From assembly GCF_003269275.1 (NCBI RefSeq), contig NZ_QLTS01000011.1:1-64000 (forward strand): DNA of 64,000 bases, in the 5' to 3' direction. The notes under the pieces are model-generated. The model had not been told where the DNA came from. It saw only the letters and a list, made by a program, of their open reading frames with translations, and made no database searches. Source of the stretch: Phascolarctobacterium faecium DSM 14760. Lineage in GTDB: Bacteria > Bacillota > Negativicutes > Acidaminococcales > Acidaminococcaceae. Below are positions 35,453 through 44,659 of the stretch, one piece after another (the stretch's first letter is position 1; each line of letters starts with the position of its first letter). The translations under genes and the position numbers were made by a program.

Positions 35453-35636
35453 CAGGTGACGTATGTCTTAATAGATAAGTTGGGTGTAATTCCTACACGA
35501 TCCCGTCGCTGTAAAAGTGAGCGAATCCAAACTAATGCCACTGGAAATATCTGGGAAGGCTTGGATAAGCTATGAACTTAAGTCAGAAGAACTGCCTGAT
35601 GATTACTTTACTACTGCGTGAGACAGTTAGGTAATG
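35453..35636 (+). ncRNA. Cobalamin riboswitch of TonB-dependent receptor 2
   Basis: GGTGAC, CGATCCCGTCGCTGTAAA, GCCACTGG...TGGGAAGG, AAGTCAGAAGAACTGCC and terminal hairpin CTACTG-CGTGAGA-CAGTTAG. Confidence 0.95.
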
Positions 35637-35671
35637 TGTCGGCTTCTTTTGTTTTTATAATTAAGTCGTTT

Positions 35672-35708
35672 AATACCTTTTGCCTTAGGTGAGAGGTATT
35701 TTTTATTT
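35672..35708 (+). terminator. Riboswitch-linked terminator, receptor 2
   Basis: AATACCT/AGGTATT stem with additional inner pairing, followed by TTTTTATTT. Confidence 0.85.
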
Positions 35709-35810
35709 GTTTATTGCAATTAAAGGCCAAGTACTGTGCGGCCATAAAGAAAGGGTACAGGAAACGTCTTTATTTCAATAATATAAAAAAGTTGTGAAGG
35801 GAAGTTGAGT

Positions 35811-37802
35811 ATGTTGAAAAAAGGTACGAGTAAGAGTGCATTGATGGTAGCGCTTGCAACTGGCAATGTCATATGGGGGGGCACTGTAGTACATGCTGAA
35901 GAACCAAGTCAAGCATTTACGTTAGATCCTATGATAGTAACAGCGCAGAGAATGGAAACGCGTGATTTAGATACACCAGCTGCTGTAACAGTAATTTCTT
36001 CAGAAGAAATTAAAAAGAGCGGTGCAGTAAATGTTGATACTCTTTTAGCCCAACAAATTGGGTTTAATGGAATGTCATATGGTCCTAATGGGCAAGAATA
36101 TGGTGGCTCAGCTAGTAGAACAAAAATTCGTGGTTTGGATAAAGGCACATTGGTATTAGTAAATGGTGCTCCGATGAATTTGTTAAATTATAATGCGATA
36201 TCCAATATTCCACTGGACAGCATAGAGAAAATAGAAATTGTTCGTGGCTCTAATGCAACTTTGTATGGGGCCGAAGCTATGGGTGGGGTAATTAATATAA
36301 TAACAAAAAAAGCTTCTGGTTCTGCAAAAACAACAATATCCGGAACTATTGGTAATTATACAGATAAATGGTCAGTTGGCCATCAAAATGAATATTTTTC
36401 AGTTTATTATGATAAAGATTATTATGATGAAGTTAATCCTCAAACCCGTAAATTTCCTTATGGAGAATATGCAAGCTCATCAGGAAGCAAAAAAAATAAT
36501 TATAATACTTTAGGAAAATCCAGAAAAGAAAGTATTTTTATTACAGGTAATATAGGGAAGAATTTGACGTTAAATTATAACCATTCAAAATCAGATCTTA
36601 ATAGATTTCAGATAACTCGTTCTAAAGCAGCTGCTGATAAGCTAGGAACATCATATAAATATGACGATAATCGTGACACAGCTAGTTTAGTTTATGATGA
36701 TACAAGTAACAAATTAAAATCTGTATTTTCTTTTAATAGCCGCTGGTTTACTTCAAATCAAAAAAAGAGTAATGAAAAAGAATTTTCAGTATCTGGTGGA
36801 TCTTATAAAATGTTCAATATAACATCAGATACTCAGAAGGGTTGGTCTTTTAATGGAGATAAAGATAGCTTAATTGCGGGTATTGCAATTAAACGTGATT
36901 TTTATCAAAATTATAAATATACTTTTCAAAAGTCTGATAGAACAAGTTTAGGACTTTATACGTCTTATACTCACCAATTTGCACCTAAATTTAGTGCTAC
37001 TTTGGGATTGCGTGGGGAAGCCATCAATGATTTTGATACAGACCAAAATGTATTTTTGCCACAATTACAAACATTATATAAATTTAATGAAAATTTGACT
37101 TGGTATACAAATATAGGTAAATCATTTATTATGCCTGCAATGAACAGCCAATTCTATACGACAGATAAAGATGCACACAACTTGAAAAAATCACGTGGGT
37201 TAAAGCCTCAAGAAGGTTGGACGTATGAAACTGGAATGAAAACGATAACTAATTCGAGTTCTTTAAAACTTGCCGTGTTTAATATGGATATCAGTAATAA
37301 ATTTGGATGGGCAAGCGAAGAAGAATTAGGTATAGGTACGAATACTAAGGCTGAAATACAAATTAATAAAGGCGATTTTCGGAATACAGGCATTGAAGTT
37401 GAATATACAAAATTAGTTGGCGATAATTGGCGATATAATCTTGGTGTTACCTATTCTAATCCAGAAATAAATGATTCTGGTGAATGGGTACAGGACAATG
37501 CCAGACTTCAATTTGTGGCAGGAATTGGATATCAGAAGAATAAGTTTAATGCAGGATTAAACTATCTTTTCTTAGGAGACAGGAATGATAGCTATTATCA
37601 TGAAGTTACTTCTAGTGGTAATAGATATTATGCTCTTCCAAATAGAAATATAATGAATGCTACATTACAATACAGTGCAGATAAGAATAATTCTGTAGCA
37701 TTAAATTTCTATAATATTTTAGATAAAAAAGATGTCGTGAACGATTATGAAAATTATGGATTACCATTCAATTGGACACTAACCTACAATTATTCTTTCT
37801 AA
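35811..37802 (+). CDS. TonB-dependent outer-membrane receptor 2 (in frame, phase ON)
   Basis: A 663-residue receptor. The signal peptide contains the 7-G tract coding Trp-Gly-Gly and ends at VVHA before EEPSQAF. The plug domain follows (LDPMIVTAQRMETRDLDTPAAV; IRGLDKG; RGSNATLYGAEAMGGVINIIT). A beta barrel then ends in TYNYSF with terminal Phe. The ATG at 35811 follows GAAGGGAAG; a TTG two codons upstream is less likely. It is the only one of the three paralogues whose signal peptide is in frame here. Its own promoter and riboswitch predict expression when cobalamin is scarce. Cargo is probably a corrinoid. Confidence 0.93.
   Translation: MLKKGTSKSALMVALATGNVIWGGTVVHAEEPSQAFTLDPMIVTAQRMETRDLDTPAAVTVISSEEIKKSGAVNVDTLLAQQIGFNGMSYGPNGQEYGGSASRTKIRGLDKGTLVLVNGAPMNLLNYNAISNIPLDSIEKIEIVRGSNATLYGAEAMGGVINIITKKASGSAKTTISGTIGNYTDKWSVGHQNEYFSVYYDKDYYDEVNPQTRKFPYGEYASSSGSKKNNYNTLGKSRKESIFITGNIGKNLTLNYNHSKSDLNRFQITRSKAAADKLGTSYKYDDNRDTASLVYDDTSNKLKSVFSFNSRWFTSNQKKSNEKEFSVSGGSYKMFNITSDTQKGWSFNGDKDSLIAGIAIKRDFYQNYKYTFQKSDRTSLGLYTSYTHQFAPKFSATLGLRGEAINDFDTDQNVFLPQLQTLYKFNENLTWYTNIGKSFIMPAMNSQFYTTDKDAHNLKKSRGLKPQEGWTYETGMKTITNSSSLKLAVFNMDISNKFGWASEEELGIGTNTKAEIQINKGDFRNTGIEVEYTKLVGDNWRYNLGVTYSNPEINDSGEWVQDNARLQFVAGIGYQKNKFNAGLNYLFLGDRNDSYYHEVTSSGNRYYALPNRNIMNATLQYSADKNNSVALNFYNILDKKDVVNDYENYGLPFNWTLTYNYSF
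35875..35881 (+). repeat. Poly-G tract, 7 G, in signal peptide of receptor 2 (ON)
   Basis: Seven G, giving Trp-Gly-Gly-Thr in frame. Reference state for the other two receptors. Confidence 0.85.
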
Positions 37803-37812
37803 AACTAAAATT

Positions 37813-37839
37813 AATAGGCGGCACACTGTGCTGCCTATT
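37813..37839 (+). terminator. Hairpin after receptor 2, weak terminator
   Basis: AATAGGC-GGCAC/GTGC-TGCCTATT near-perfect stem just after the stop, without a T-tract. A similar hairpin follows receptor 3. From here to 37980 nothing else is recognised in an AT-rich spacer. Confidence 0.45.
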
Positions 37840-37982
37840 ATAACTATAAATAAAATATTTTAAAACCACTAATATAAAAAATGTAGATAAAACGATGCAG
37901 CAGAAAATCCAGTACTTATTTCTTGAAAATAAATACAGAAATATTGCCCTAATAAGACACAATATGAATTTGATAGTATATA

Positions 37983-38011
37983 TTGAAAAATAAATAGAAT
38001 TATATTATACT
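37983..38011 (+). promoter_or_regulatory. Sigma-A promoter of receptor 3 cassette
   Basis: TTGAAA, 17-bp spacer, TATACT, 26 nt before the riboswitch. Same design as the receptor 2 promoter. Confidence 0.7.
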
Positions 38012-38036
38012 TAATTAAATTAAATATTTCGTAAAT

Positions 38037-38218
38037 CAGGTGACGCTAGTCTTAATAGAGAAGTTGGGTGTAAATCCCATACGATCCCGTCGCTGTAATG
38101 GTGAGTGAATTCAAATTTATGCCACTGGAAATATCTGGGAAGGCTTGAATAAACGTTGAACCTAAGTCAGAAGAACTGCCTGATTATTTGTTACTACTGC
38201 GTGTGACAGTAAGGTAAT
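38037..38218 (+). ncRNA. Cobalamin riboswitch of TonB-dependent receptor 3
   Basis: GGTGACG, CGATCCCGTCGCTGTAAT, GCCACTGG...TGGGAAGG, AAGTCAGAAGAACTGCC, terminal hairpin ACTG-CGTGTGA-CAGT. Highly similar to the receptor 2 riboswitch. Confidence 0.95.
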
Positions 38219-38251
38219 GTAGCAGTTTTTCTATTGTAGTTAAGCTGTTTT

Positions 38252-38290
38252 ATGCCTTTTGCTTTCAGCAGGAGGCATTTTTATTTTTAT
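38252..38290 (+). terminator. Riboswitch-linked terminator, receptor 3
   Basis: ATGCCT...AGGCAT stem with inner TGC/GCA pairing, then TTTTATTTTTATT. Confidence 0.85.
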
Positions 38291-38394
38291 TAGCCGATTG
38301 TTAATAAAAGTAAATACTATAAGGCCATTAAAGAATGGGTATAGAAAATGCTTTTATTTCAATAAATACAAAAAATTCTGAAAGGAAGTAGCGT

Positions 38395-40348
38395 ATGTTG
38401 GAAAAGAGTATGGGTATAAGTGCTTTGATGATAGCACTGGTAACTGGAAATGTCATCTGGGGGGGGTACTGCAGTACGTGCTGAGGAACCAAATCAAGTA
38501 TTTACGTTAGATCCAATGGTAGTAACTGCAACACGGACAGAAAAAAGAGATGTTGATGTACCTGCATCAACTACAATCCTGACTAGTGAAGATTTAAAAG
38601 CAACAGGTGCGCAGAATTTGCAGGTTGCTTTGGGGCGTGTGCCTGGATTGGTTTATAAAACGTTTGCACCTGGTGGTGGTGCTATGGGGACAATGGCTAA
38701 TGAAATAGCCATTAGAGGTGTAAGTAATGGTACTTTGATTATGCTAAATGGATCTCCTATGAATTTGAGAGGAAAATATTTTTTAGATGCTATACCTATT
38801 GATAGTATTGAGAAAGTTGAGATAGTAAAAGGTGGGGGATCCGTGCTTTACGGTAGTGAAGCAATGGGCGGTGTTATTAATATTATAACTAAACAAGATT
38901 TTAAAAATTCAGTAACTGCCGGAGTTGGTAATTACGGTCAACAAAAATACAATGCTACTGTTAATGCTGATAAATTAAGCGTTGGTTATAACTTAGAAAA
39001 ATGGGGAAAGGTTGATACAATTTCACGTTCACATGATAAAGGTGACAAACATACAGATATGAACAGTTCTCATAAAAATAATTTATTTTTGAACTATAAA
39101 ATTAATGATAACTGGAATTTTTTATATAATTATTTTGAAACAAATGTAAAATATGATACATGGTTTGATGATGGATATAAAAGCGTTCCCAAAGGCGGAG
39201 CATTGCAACAGAATAGAGAATATGTAACAAAGCAAAATTTAATGCAGATGACATATCAAGATGACAGTGTTAAGGGGAATTTCTATTATAACCAGAATAA
39301 ATTAATGGCAGATGGATATACTAATTACACAACAAGCGGTGCTTATTCTGGAAAAATGTATGATACAGATGAGAAAAATCGTACATATGGAGCTGATATA
39401 CAAAAAAAGTGGGAGTTTGGAAATAAAGCCAATTTGATTTTGGGAAGCAGTTATCAAAATGAGTTTTATGATGATTATGGTAAAGATGGCCATAAATCTC
39501 CTGATCAAGTAACGTCAAGAAATATTTATGCTGTTTATGGGCAATATGACTACAAATTTGATGAAAAAAATGAATTTATTTTTGGGGCACGTGAAACATG
39601 GACTACTGGTGGGTATAAAGACCAGAATTATGATAATTTTAGTATGTCTGGTCAGTATTTGCATAAATTAACAGAAAATGATTCATTGTATGCTATTGTT
39701 GGACAATCATTTATTATGCCTACTTTTTCACAAATGTATGGTGCTAGTGACAGTGCTGTCTCTAATCCCGATTTAAAGCCGCAAAAAGGAACTAATTATG
39801 AATTAGGATGGAAGCGGGTTAGTGACAATCATAGTTGGAAAGCAGCTATTTATCATATTGATATCACAGATAATATTACTGCAACCTGGGATAGTAGTAA
39901 AACGGAATATAAATATACTAATGAAGATTTTAAAAATACAGGTGTGGAAATAACTTGTGATATTATTGGTAAAGATGGATTTACTTATAATTGGGGCATA
40001 AATTATGGTGATCCTAAGGTTAAGGGAACTAAAAAGCCCTATTGGGATAGAAAGTATGGAAGATGGCAATTGAATGGTGGCATTAATTATACAAAAGATA
40101 AATGGATAACAAGTTTACAAGGTACTTATTTAGCTCAAAGGGTTGAGACTCCTAGCAGTAAGCAGTCGTTTAGTGAAAAACCTTATTTTCTCACAAGTCT
40201 GACAACTACCTATAATGCTGATAAACAAAACTCTATTTCGCTGACACTGGATAATTTGCTTAATAGAGAAGACAATTTAAGTCATAGTGGATCAGAATAT
40301 TATTCTACTCCTTTCAATTTCTTGCTGAGCTATAATTATAAATTTTAA
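38395..40348 (+). CDS. TonB-dependent outer-membrane receptor 3, frameshifted (phase OFF)
   Basis: Encodes a receptor of about 650 residues if one G is removed. The ATG at 38395 (AAAGGAAG upstream) starts MLEKSMGISALMIALVTGNV. The tract 38459-38466 has 8 G, so reading stops at TGA 38482 after 29 residues. With 7 G the frame continues GGTAVRAEEPNQVFTLDP into an intact plug (MVVTATRTEKRDVD; GGGSVLYGSEAMGGVINIIT) and barrel, ending LSYNYKF with terminal Phe. The in-frame ATG at 38450 would give a protein lacking most of the signal peptide. It heads an operon-like run with the FecE-type ATPase and ECF genes, although a hairpin lies between. Confidence 0.85.
38459..38466 (+). repeat. Poly-G tract, 8 G, in signal peptide of receptor 3 (OFF)
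   Basis: Eight G; the frame requires seven. Same position as in receptors 1 and 2. Confidence 0.85.
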
Positions 40349-40353
40349 AATAT

Positions 40354-40380
40354 TATAGGCGGCGTTGAAAGCCGCCTATA
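40354..40380 (+). terminator. Hairpin after receptor 3, weak terminator
   Basis: Perfect 10-bp stem TATAGGCGGC/GCCGCCTATA with 7-nt loop and no T-tract. It may partly separate receptor 3 from the ATPase gene. Confidence 0.5.
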
Positions 40381-40492
40381 TAACTTGATTTCAGACATAA
40401 GTTTTAATATAACATTTGATTTAGGAAATAGCAGAGATTTACTTTTAATATAAACTTATCTTAAAATAGTTTTATAAAATCAGGAGGCTATT

Positions 40493-41338
40493 ATGACAGA
40501 AACTATTATTGAACTGAGAGATTTATCGATTGGCTATGGAAATAAAAAAGTTCTGCAAAATATTAATGCCAAGATAAATAAAGGCGAGATAGTAGGTATT
40601 ATTGGTTGTAATGGCGCTGGCAAAAGTACACTGCTGAAAACGATCCGCGGTTTGCTGTCAAAGCAAAGCGGTGATATTTTGTATTTTGGTCGTAATCTGG
40701 AAAGCTTTGCTGAAAAAGAACTGGCTCGTGAGGTTGCTTACTTGCAGCAAAGTGTAGAAGTTGGGTTTGGCTATACTGGTAAAGATATAGTGCTTGCAGG
40801 ACGTTATCCTTATATGAAGTGGTGGAAAGGCGAAAGTATCGCCGATGAAGAATTAGCGCTAAAATGTATGGAATATACCGGTACTAGAGAATTAGCAGAG
40901 AGGCCAGTAAATGAAGTCTCCGGCGGGCAAAAACAGCGGATTTTGCTGGCTAAGGTTTTGGCGCAGCAAACGCCGATTTTATTTTTAGATGAACCTACAA
41001 CAGGATTAGATATGGTTTATCAGGAAGAGATTTTTCGCTTTAGTAAATCATTAACTGAAATGGGAAAAACTATCTTAATGGTAGTTCATGAATTGAATTT
41101 GGCTGCTAAATACTGCAGTAGAATAATTTTATTGGGAGACGGTACTGTTATTGCTGACGGAAAGCCTGACGATGTATTTACGGAGACTGTTTTGAGTAAA
41201 GCTTATCATGCTCAAGTCAGAGTTATTCGTAGCCACAACACAAATGAGATAATTGAAATAAGTACAAAAGAGGACAGCAGCAGATACCAGCGCGATAGAG
41301 AATTGCTGGAACTTATTTGCTGCAAGGGATATGTATGA
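40493..41338 (+). CDS. Orphan ABC ATP-binding protein (FecE/BtuD type) 2
   Basis: A 281-residue ATPase of metal-siderophore/cobalamin importers. Walker A GCNGAGKSTLL, Q-loop YLQQSVEVGFGYTGKDIVLAGRY (typical of FecE/BtuD, shown here in part), signature VSGGQKQRILLAKVL, Walker B ILFLDEPTT and switch His VVHELNLA. About 30 residues at the C-terminus extend beyond the usual length. No permease is adjacent. It may energise the importer at 18-20 kb or work with binding protein 3. AGGAGG upstream; the stop overlaps the next start (ATGA). Confidence 0.88.
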   Translation: MTETIIELRDLSIGYGNKKVLQNINAKINKGEIVGIIGCNGAGKSTLLKTIRGLLSKQSGDILYFGRNLESFAEKELAREVAYLQQSVEVGFGYTGKDIVLAGRYPYMKWWKGESIADEELALKCMEYTGTRELAERPVNEVSGGQKQRILLAKVLAQQTPILFLDEPTTGLDMVYQEEIFRFSKSLTEMGKTILMVVHELNLAAKYCSRIILLGDGTVIADGKPDDVFTETVLSKAYHAQVRVIRSHNTNEIIEISTKEDSSRYQRDRELLELICCKGYV

Positions 41339-43005
41339 TAAAAAGGAATTTTTGTTGGATTGTGATAGCTGTTTTTATGCTTTCGCAGACTGCGTTTGCA
41401 GAAGGTATAAATTTAGAAACCGTTTATCCTTATAGTTTGGAACATAAAAATATTTATAAAACTGTGGGGAGTGCAACTAATCCATTCTATATAAATATTG
41501 AAAGCTATGATGCACCTGAACCTCAGGATGTCAATGTAGAAATTCTATTGCCGGAAGGTTTGACTTTTAATGAAGACGATGACTGGCAGGAAGTGAAAAC
41601 AGGTAAAGGGCTGATTATTAAAAGAAGTTGGACTTTACCAGCTAATTATGGACAGAATTTTGATTTACTTTATTTAAGGGCTAATGAAAAACTTACCGAA
41701 GGAAAACATGACATTGTTGTTAAAGTTAGCGGCAAGAGTTGGCAAAAGAATAATAATATTACCTTTACTCATGAATTTGGAGAAAAAAACGTAGATGCTA
41801 TAAACCTACAAGAAAAACAGTTGGACAGTTCCAAATTTAACTGGTATATCCAATCTGTTACTTTGCCTGTAGATAATTTGGGAAATAAAGATGATCGTAT
41901 CCAAGAGAGAACTGTTTATATTAAAGACACTGCCTTAGAATCTTTTCGTAATAGAATGACTGGGGATGGTGCTACTAATTGGGCGGCTGTTTTTAATCAT
42001 CCGGCAGCACATCTGCTGTTAGAGATGCGTAATCCGCAGCAGGATACAAGAATCTTGAAATTTAGAGCTGAGTTGATAGATAAAGCTACTGGCAAGCTAG
42101 CTACTGGATTATGTACTGCCAGTCAGAGTGATAATGAAACTGAGCATGGGTGGTCTGGGAAATCAGGAATAGAAGATGCGTCTACGGCGATGATATCATT
42201 AGACGGCAAGAAAAGTCAGGCTTTTATTATACCCTTATATGTAGATTATTTCAGAGTTGTGGAAGGTGAATATAATTTACGTGTGACTGTATTCGGTAAT
42301 GGGCAGGAAAAAATACAGGAGGTACCCATAACTATTGCTAAAAAACGTAGTATGGGTTTATTTGCTGTAGCTTTTTCATTTGGTTGTTTTATTTTAGTCT
42401 GTTTAACAATTGGTCAATTAAAAAAATGTATTTTTGATATTGGCGCTAAAGGCGCTATTACTATTGCGTTGTTTGCGGCTGTGGCTTTTGGCAGCATTGT
42501 TGTGCCGACGACTTTATTTGGTGATTTGCTGCATGTGTTTTTAGGGCCTTTTTCCGGATTGCTTACAGGAGTATTGAACGGGGTTTTGTTATACCTTTTA
42601 GTTATGTCTTTACTGGTTATTTACAGAAAGCCGGGTATAGTGGCACTCATGTTTTTATTGAAGTGGATGTTAGCAGGACTTATGTTTGGCCGCTTTACTC
42701 CTCTTGGTATACTAAGTTATATGGTATATATAGTTGTGTTGGAAAGCATTTTGTATATCAGTGGATTTTATAGAAAACAAGAATTGACCTCGGGATATGT
42801 TTTTATAGTTGCTATATTGATTGGTACTGCGGATGCATTTATAACGATGATTAATTTAGAACAAATGATGTTTTTTTACAGATTATATTATGCTGATTGG
42901 TATATCGGTCTTTATATGCTTATCAACGGTTTACTCTACAGCAGTATTGGTTCGTGGCTTGGCTATAAGGTTGGAATAAAATTGCAGCAGGTTATGGGAG
43001 AATGA
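41335..43005 (+). CDS. ECF-type S component with large exported N-terminal domain
   Basis: A 556-residue protein. A signal peptide (MIKRNFCWIVIAVFMLSQTAFA) is followed by about 310 exported residues. These contain two probable beta-sandwich regions, the first like an NPCBM/DUF11-type Ig fold (EPQDVNVEILLPEGLTF). The C-terminal about 210 residues have six or seven hydrophobic helices resembling an S component or CbiM/YkoE-like membrane unit (LHVFLGPFSGLLTGVLNGV). The operon continues with a fused double ATPase and an EcfT, so it should be the substrate-recognising part of an ECF importer. The exported domain is unusual for this class and may capture ligand in the periplasm. Substrate unknown; metal, corrinoid or thiamin-like are possible. 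Confidence 0.7.
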   Translation: MIKRNFCWIVIAVFMLSQTAFAEGINLETVYPYSLEHKNIYKTVGSATNPFYINIESYDAPEPQDVNVEILLPEGLTFNEDDDWQEVKTGKGLIIKRSWTLPANYGQNFDLLYLRANEKLTEGKHDIVVKVSGKSWQKNNNITFTHEFGEKNVDAINLQEKQLDSSKFNWYIQSVTLPVDNLGNKDDRIQERTVYIKDTALESFRNRMTGDGATNWAAVFNHPAAHLLLEMRNPQQDTRILKFRAELIDKATGKLATGLCTASQSDNETEHGWSGKSGIEDASTAMISLDGKKSQAFIIPLYVDYFRVVEGEYNLRVTVFGNGQEKIQEVPITIAKKRSMGLFAVAFSFGCFILVCLTIGQLKKCIFDIGAKGAITIALFAAVAFGSIVVPTTLFGDLLHVFLGPFSGLLTGVLNGVLLYLLVMSLLVIYRKPGIVALMFLLKWMLAGLMFGRFTPLGILSYMVYIVVLESILYISGFYRKQELTSGYVFIVAILIGTADAFITMINLEQMMFFYRLYYADWYIGLYMLINGLLYSSIGSWLGYKVGIKLQQVMGE

Positions 43006-43006
43006 T

Positions 43007-44659
43007 ATGCTGAGAATAAGTGACGTTTCATACCGATATAAAACACGCAAAATTCCTACATTAAAACATTTGTCTCTGCATGTAACAGAAGGCGAAATGC
43101 TGCTTTTGGCCGGTTGCAGCGGTTGCGGCAAGTCTACGCTCATTAAAGCTGTCAGCGGTCTTTTAAATACTGCCGGCGCCGGTGAACTTGATGGGAAAAT
43201 TTATCTGAATAATAAAGATACAGCGGAGATGACGCCTGAAGATATTGGAATATTGGTTGGTACTGTTTATCAATCGCCGGATGATCAGCTTTTTGCGATG
43301 ACTGTTTCTGACGAAGTAGGTTTTGCGCTTGAAAATCAGGGGCTTGATGAGAATATAATTTCAGTTGAAGTACAAAAAGTATTAGAGCGAGTTGGACTTG
43401 CCGGTTTTGAACAAAATAGTATTCATACTTTATCAGGAGGACAAAGGCAGCGATTGGCTCTAGCTTCAGTACTCATCACGAAACCTAAGCTTTTGGTTTT
43501 AGACGAACCGGTAAGTCAGATGAATCCACAGGGTGTTGAGGATTTTTTGCAATTATTAGTATCTTTAAATCGTATAGACGGTATAACTATCATTGTAGTT
43601 GAACATCGTGTCAATGAACTTGCAAAATATTTTCCGCGTCTGGCAGTGATGTTTGAAGGTGAAGTTATTTATGATGGTCCAATAGAACTAGCCTGGCAAA
43701 AAATTGGTTCTGCAGAGAAATATGGTTTGAGAGAGCCGCAAAAAGTTAAATTGTGCCGGTTTCTGCATTTGTCTAAACTGATAGACGAAACGAGTAAAGT
43801 TGTTGATTTGATCAAAAGCGAATGTAAAATAGAAAAAACAGCACTGACCGTAAGATCAAAAAAAGCTTGTAGTGAAGCAATCGTAACTGGCAAGGCCATA
43901 AGGTATCGTTATCCTGGTTCTACAAGCGATACGTTGCAAGGTATAGATTTTGAGCTTTATAAAGGTGAAACTGTAGCGCTGATGGGGTTTAACGGTGCAG
44001 GAAAAAGCACATTGATCAATTTGTTGGGTGGATTAGCAGAACTGTCGTCAGGCGAACTGGATTTGTTGGGTGGAACGGTTGGAGAACGAGCATATGAAAT
44101 AGGCTATTTACGTCAGGAACCTGACTTAATGTTGTTGGCTGACAGTGTTTGGGAAGAATTAACATGGAAAAATAAAAAAGTTAGGAAAGAGGTTGTATGG
44201 GAGCTTCTTGAAAAACTAAAACTGGAAAATAATACGAATGATTTTCCGCTCGCATTAAGTAAAGGGCAGCGTTTAAGGGTAGTTTTGGGAGCCTTGCTGG
44301 CAAGAAATCCCAAACTACTGCTTTTGGATGAACCAACAACGGGTCAAGATCAACAAAGTCTTGAAGAAATAAAAAAACTCATAGCATATTTTTCTCAAAT
44401 GGGCGGCTGCGTTCTTTTTTGTACGCATGATATAGAGTTGGCATCAGAAATTGCAGATAGAGTGATTATTATGGCAAACGGTAAACTTATTGCAAATGGA
44501 GCGCCGGAAGTTATTCTATCTGATAGATGGATACTGTCAGCTGGCGGTTTAACTGTTCCGCCATTATTAGAAGTTTCCGAGGCGTTGTTATTACCCAAAT
44601 GTATTACAGTAGAGGGGGTTGGACGTTATGTCAGTACGGCAGTTATGGGAAGGTTGTGA
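43007..44659 (+). CDS. ECF transporter double ATPase (EcfA-EcfA' fusion)
   Basis: A 550-residue protein with two ABC domains. Domain 1 (about 1-230): Walker A GCSGCGKSTL, Q-loop VYQSPDDQLF, signature LSGGQRQRLALASVL, Walker B LLVLDEPVSQ. Domain 2 (about 290-520): Walker A GFNGAGKSTLI, variant signature LSKGQRLRVVLGALL, Walker B LLLLDEPTTGQD. This is the CbiO/YkoD-type arrangement in which both ECF ATPases are fused. The gene starts 1 nt after the S component and overlaps ecfT by 32 nt. The LSKGQ variant in domain 2 occurs in other ECF ATPases and need not impair function. Confidence 0.9.
   Translation: MLRISDVSYRYKTRKIPTLKHLSLHVTEGEMLLLAGCSGCGKSTLIKAVSGLLNTAGAGELDGKIYLNNKDTAEMTPEDIGILVGTVYQSPDDQLFAMTVSDEVGFALENQGLDENIISVEVQKVLERVGLAGFEQNSIHTLSGGQRQRLALASVLITKPKLLVLDEPVSQMNPQGVEDFLQLLVSLNRIDGITIIVVEHRVNELAKYFPRLAVMFEGEVIYDGPIELAWQKIGSAEKYGLREPQKVKLCRFLHLSKLIDETSKVVDLIKSECKIEKTALTVRSKKACSEAIVTGKAIRYRYPGSTSDTLQGIDFELYKGETVALMGFNGAGKSTLINLLGGLAELSSGELDLLGGTVGERAYEIGYLRQEPDLMLLADSVWEELTWKNKKVRKEVVWELLEKLKLENNTNDFPLALSKGQRLRVVLGALLARNPKLLLLDEPTTGQDQQSLEEIKKLIAYFSQMGGCVLFCTHDIELASEIADRVIIMANGKLIANGAPEVILSDRWILSAGGLTVPPLLEVSEALLLPKCITVEGVGRYVSTAVMGRL

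Noticed and set aside
38450-40348. Start of receptor 3 at ATG 38450
   Set aside because: It would remove most of the signal peptide and has no ribosome site; ATG 38395 matches receptors 1 and 2 in position and upstream sequence.
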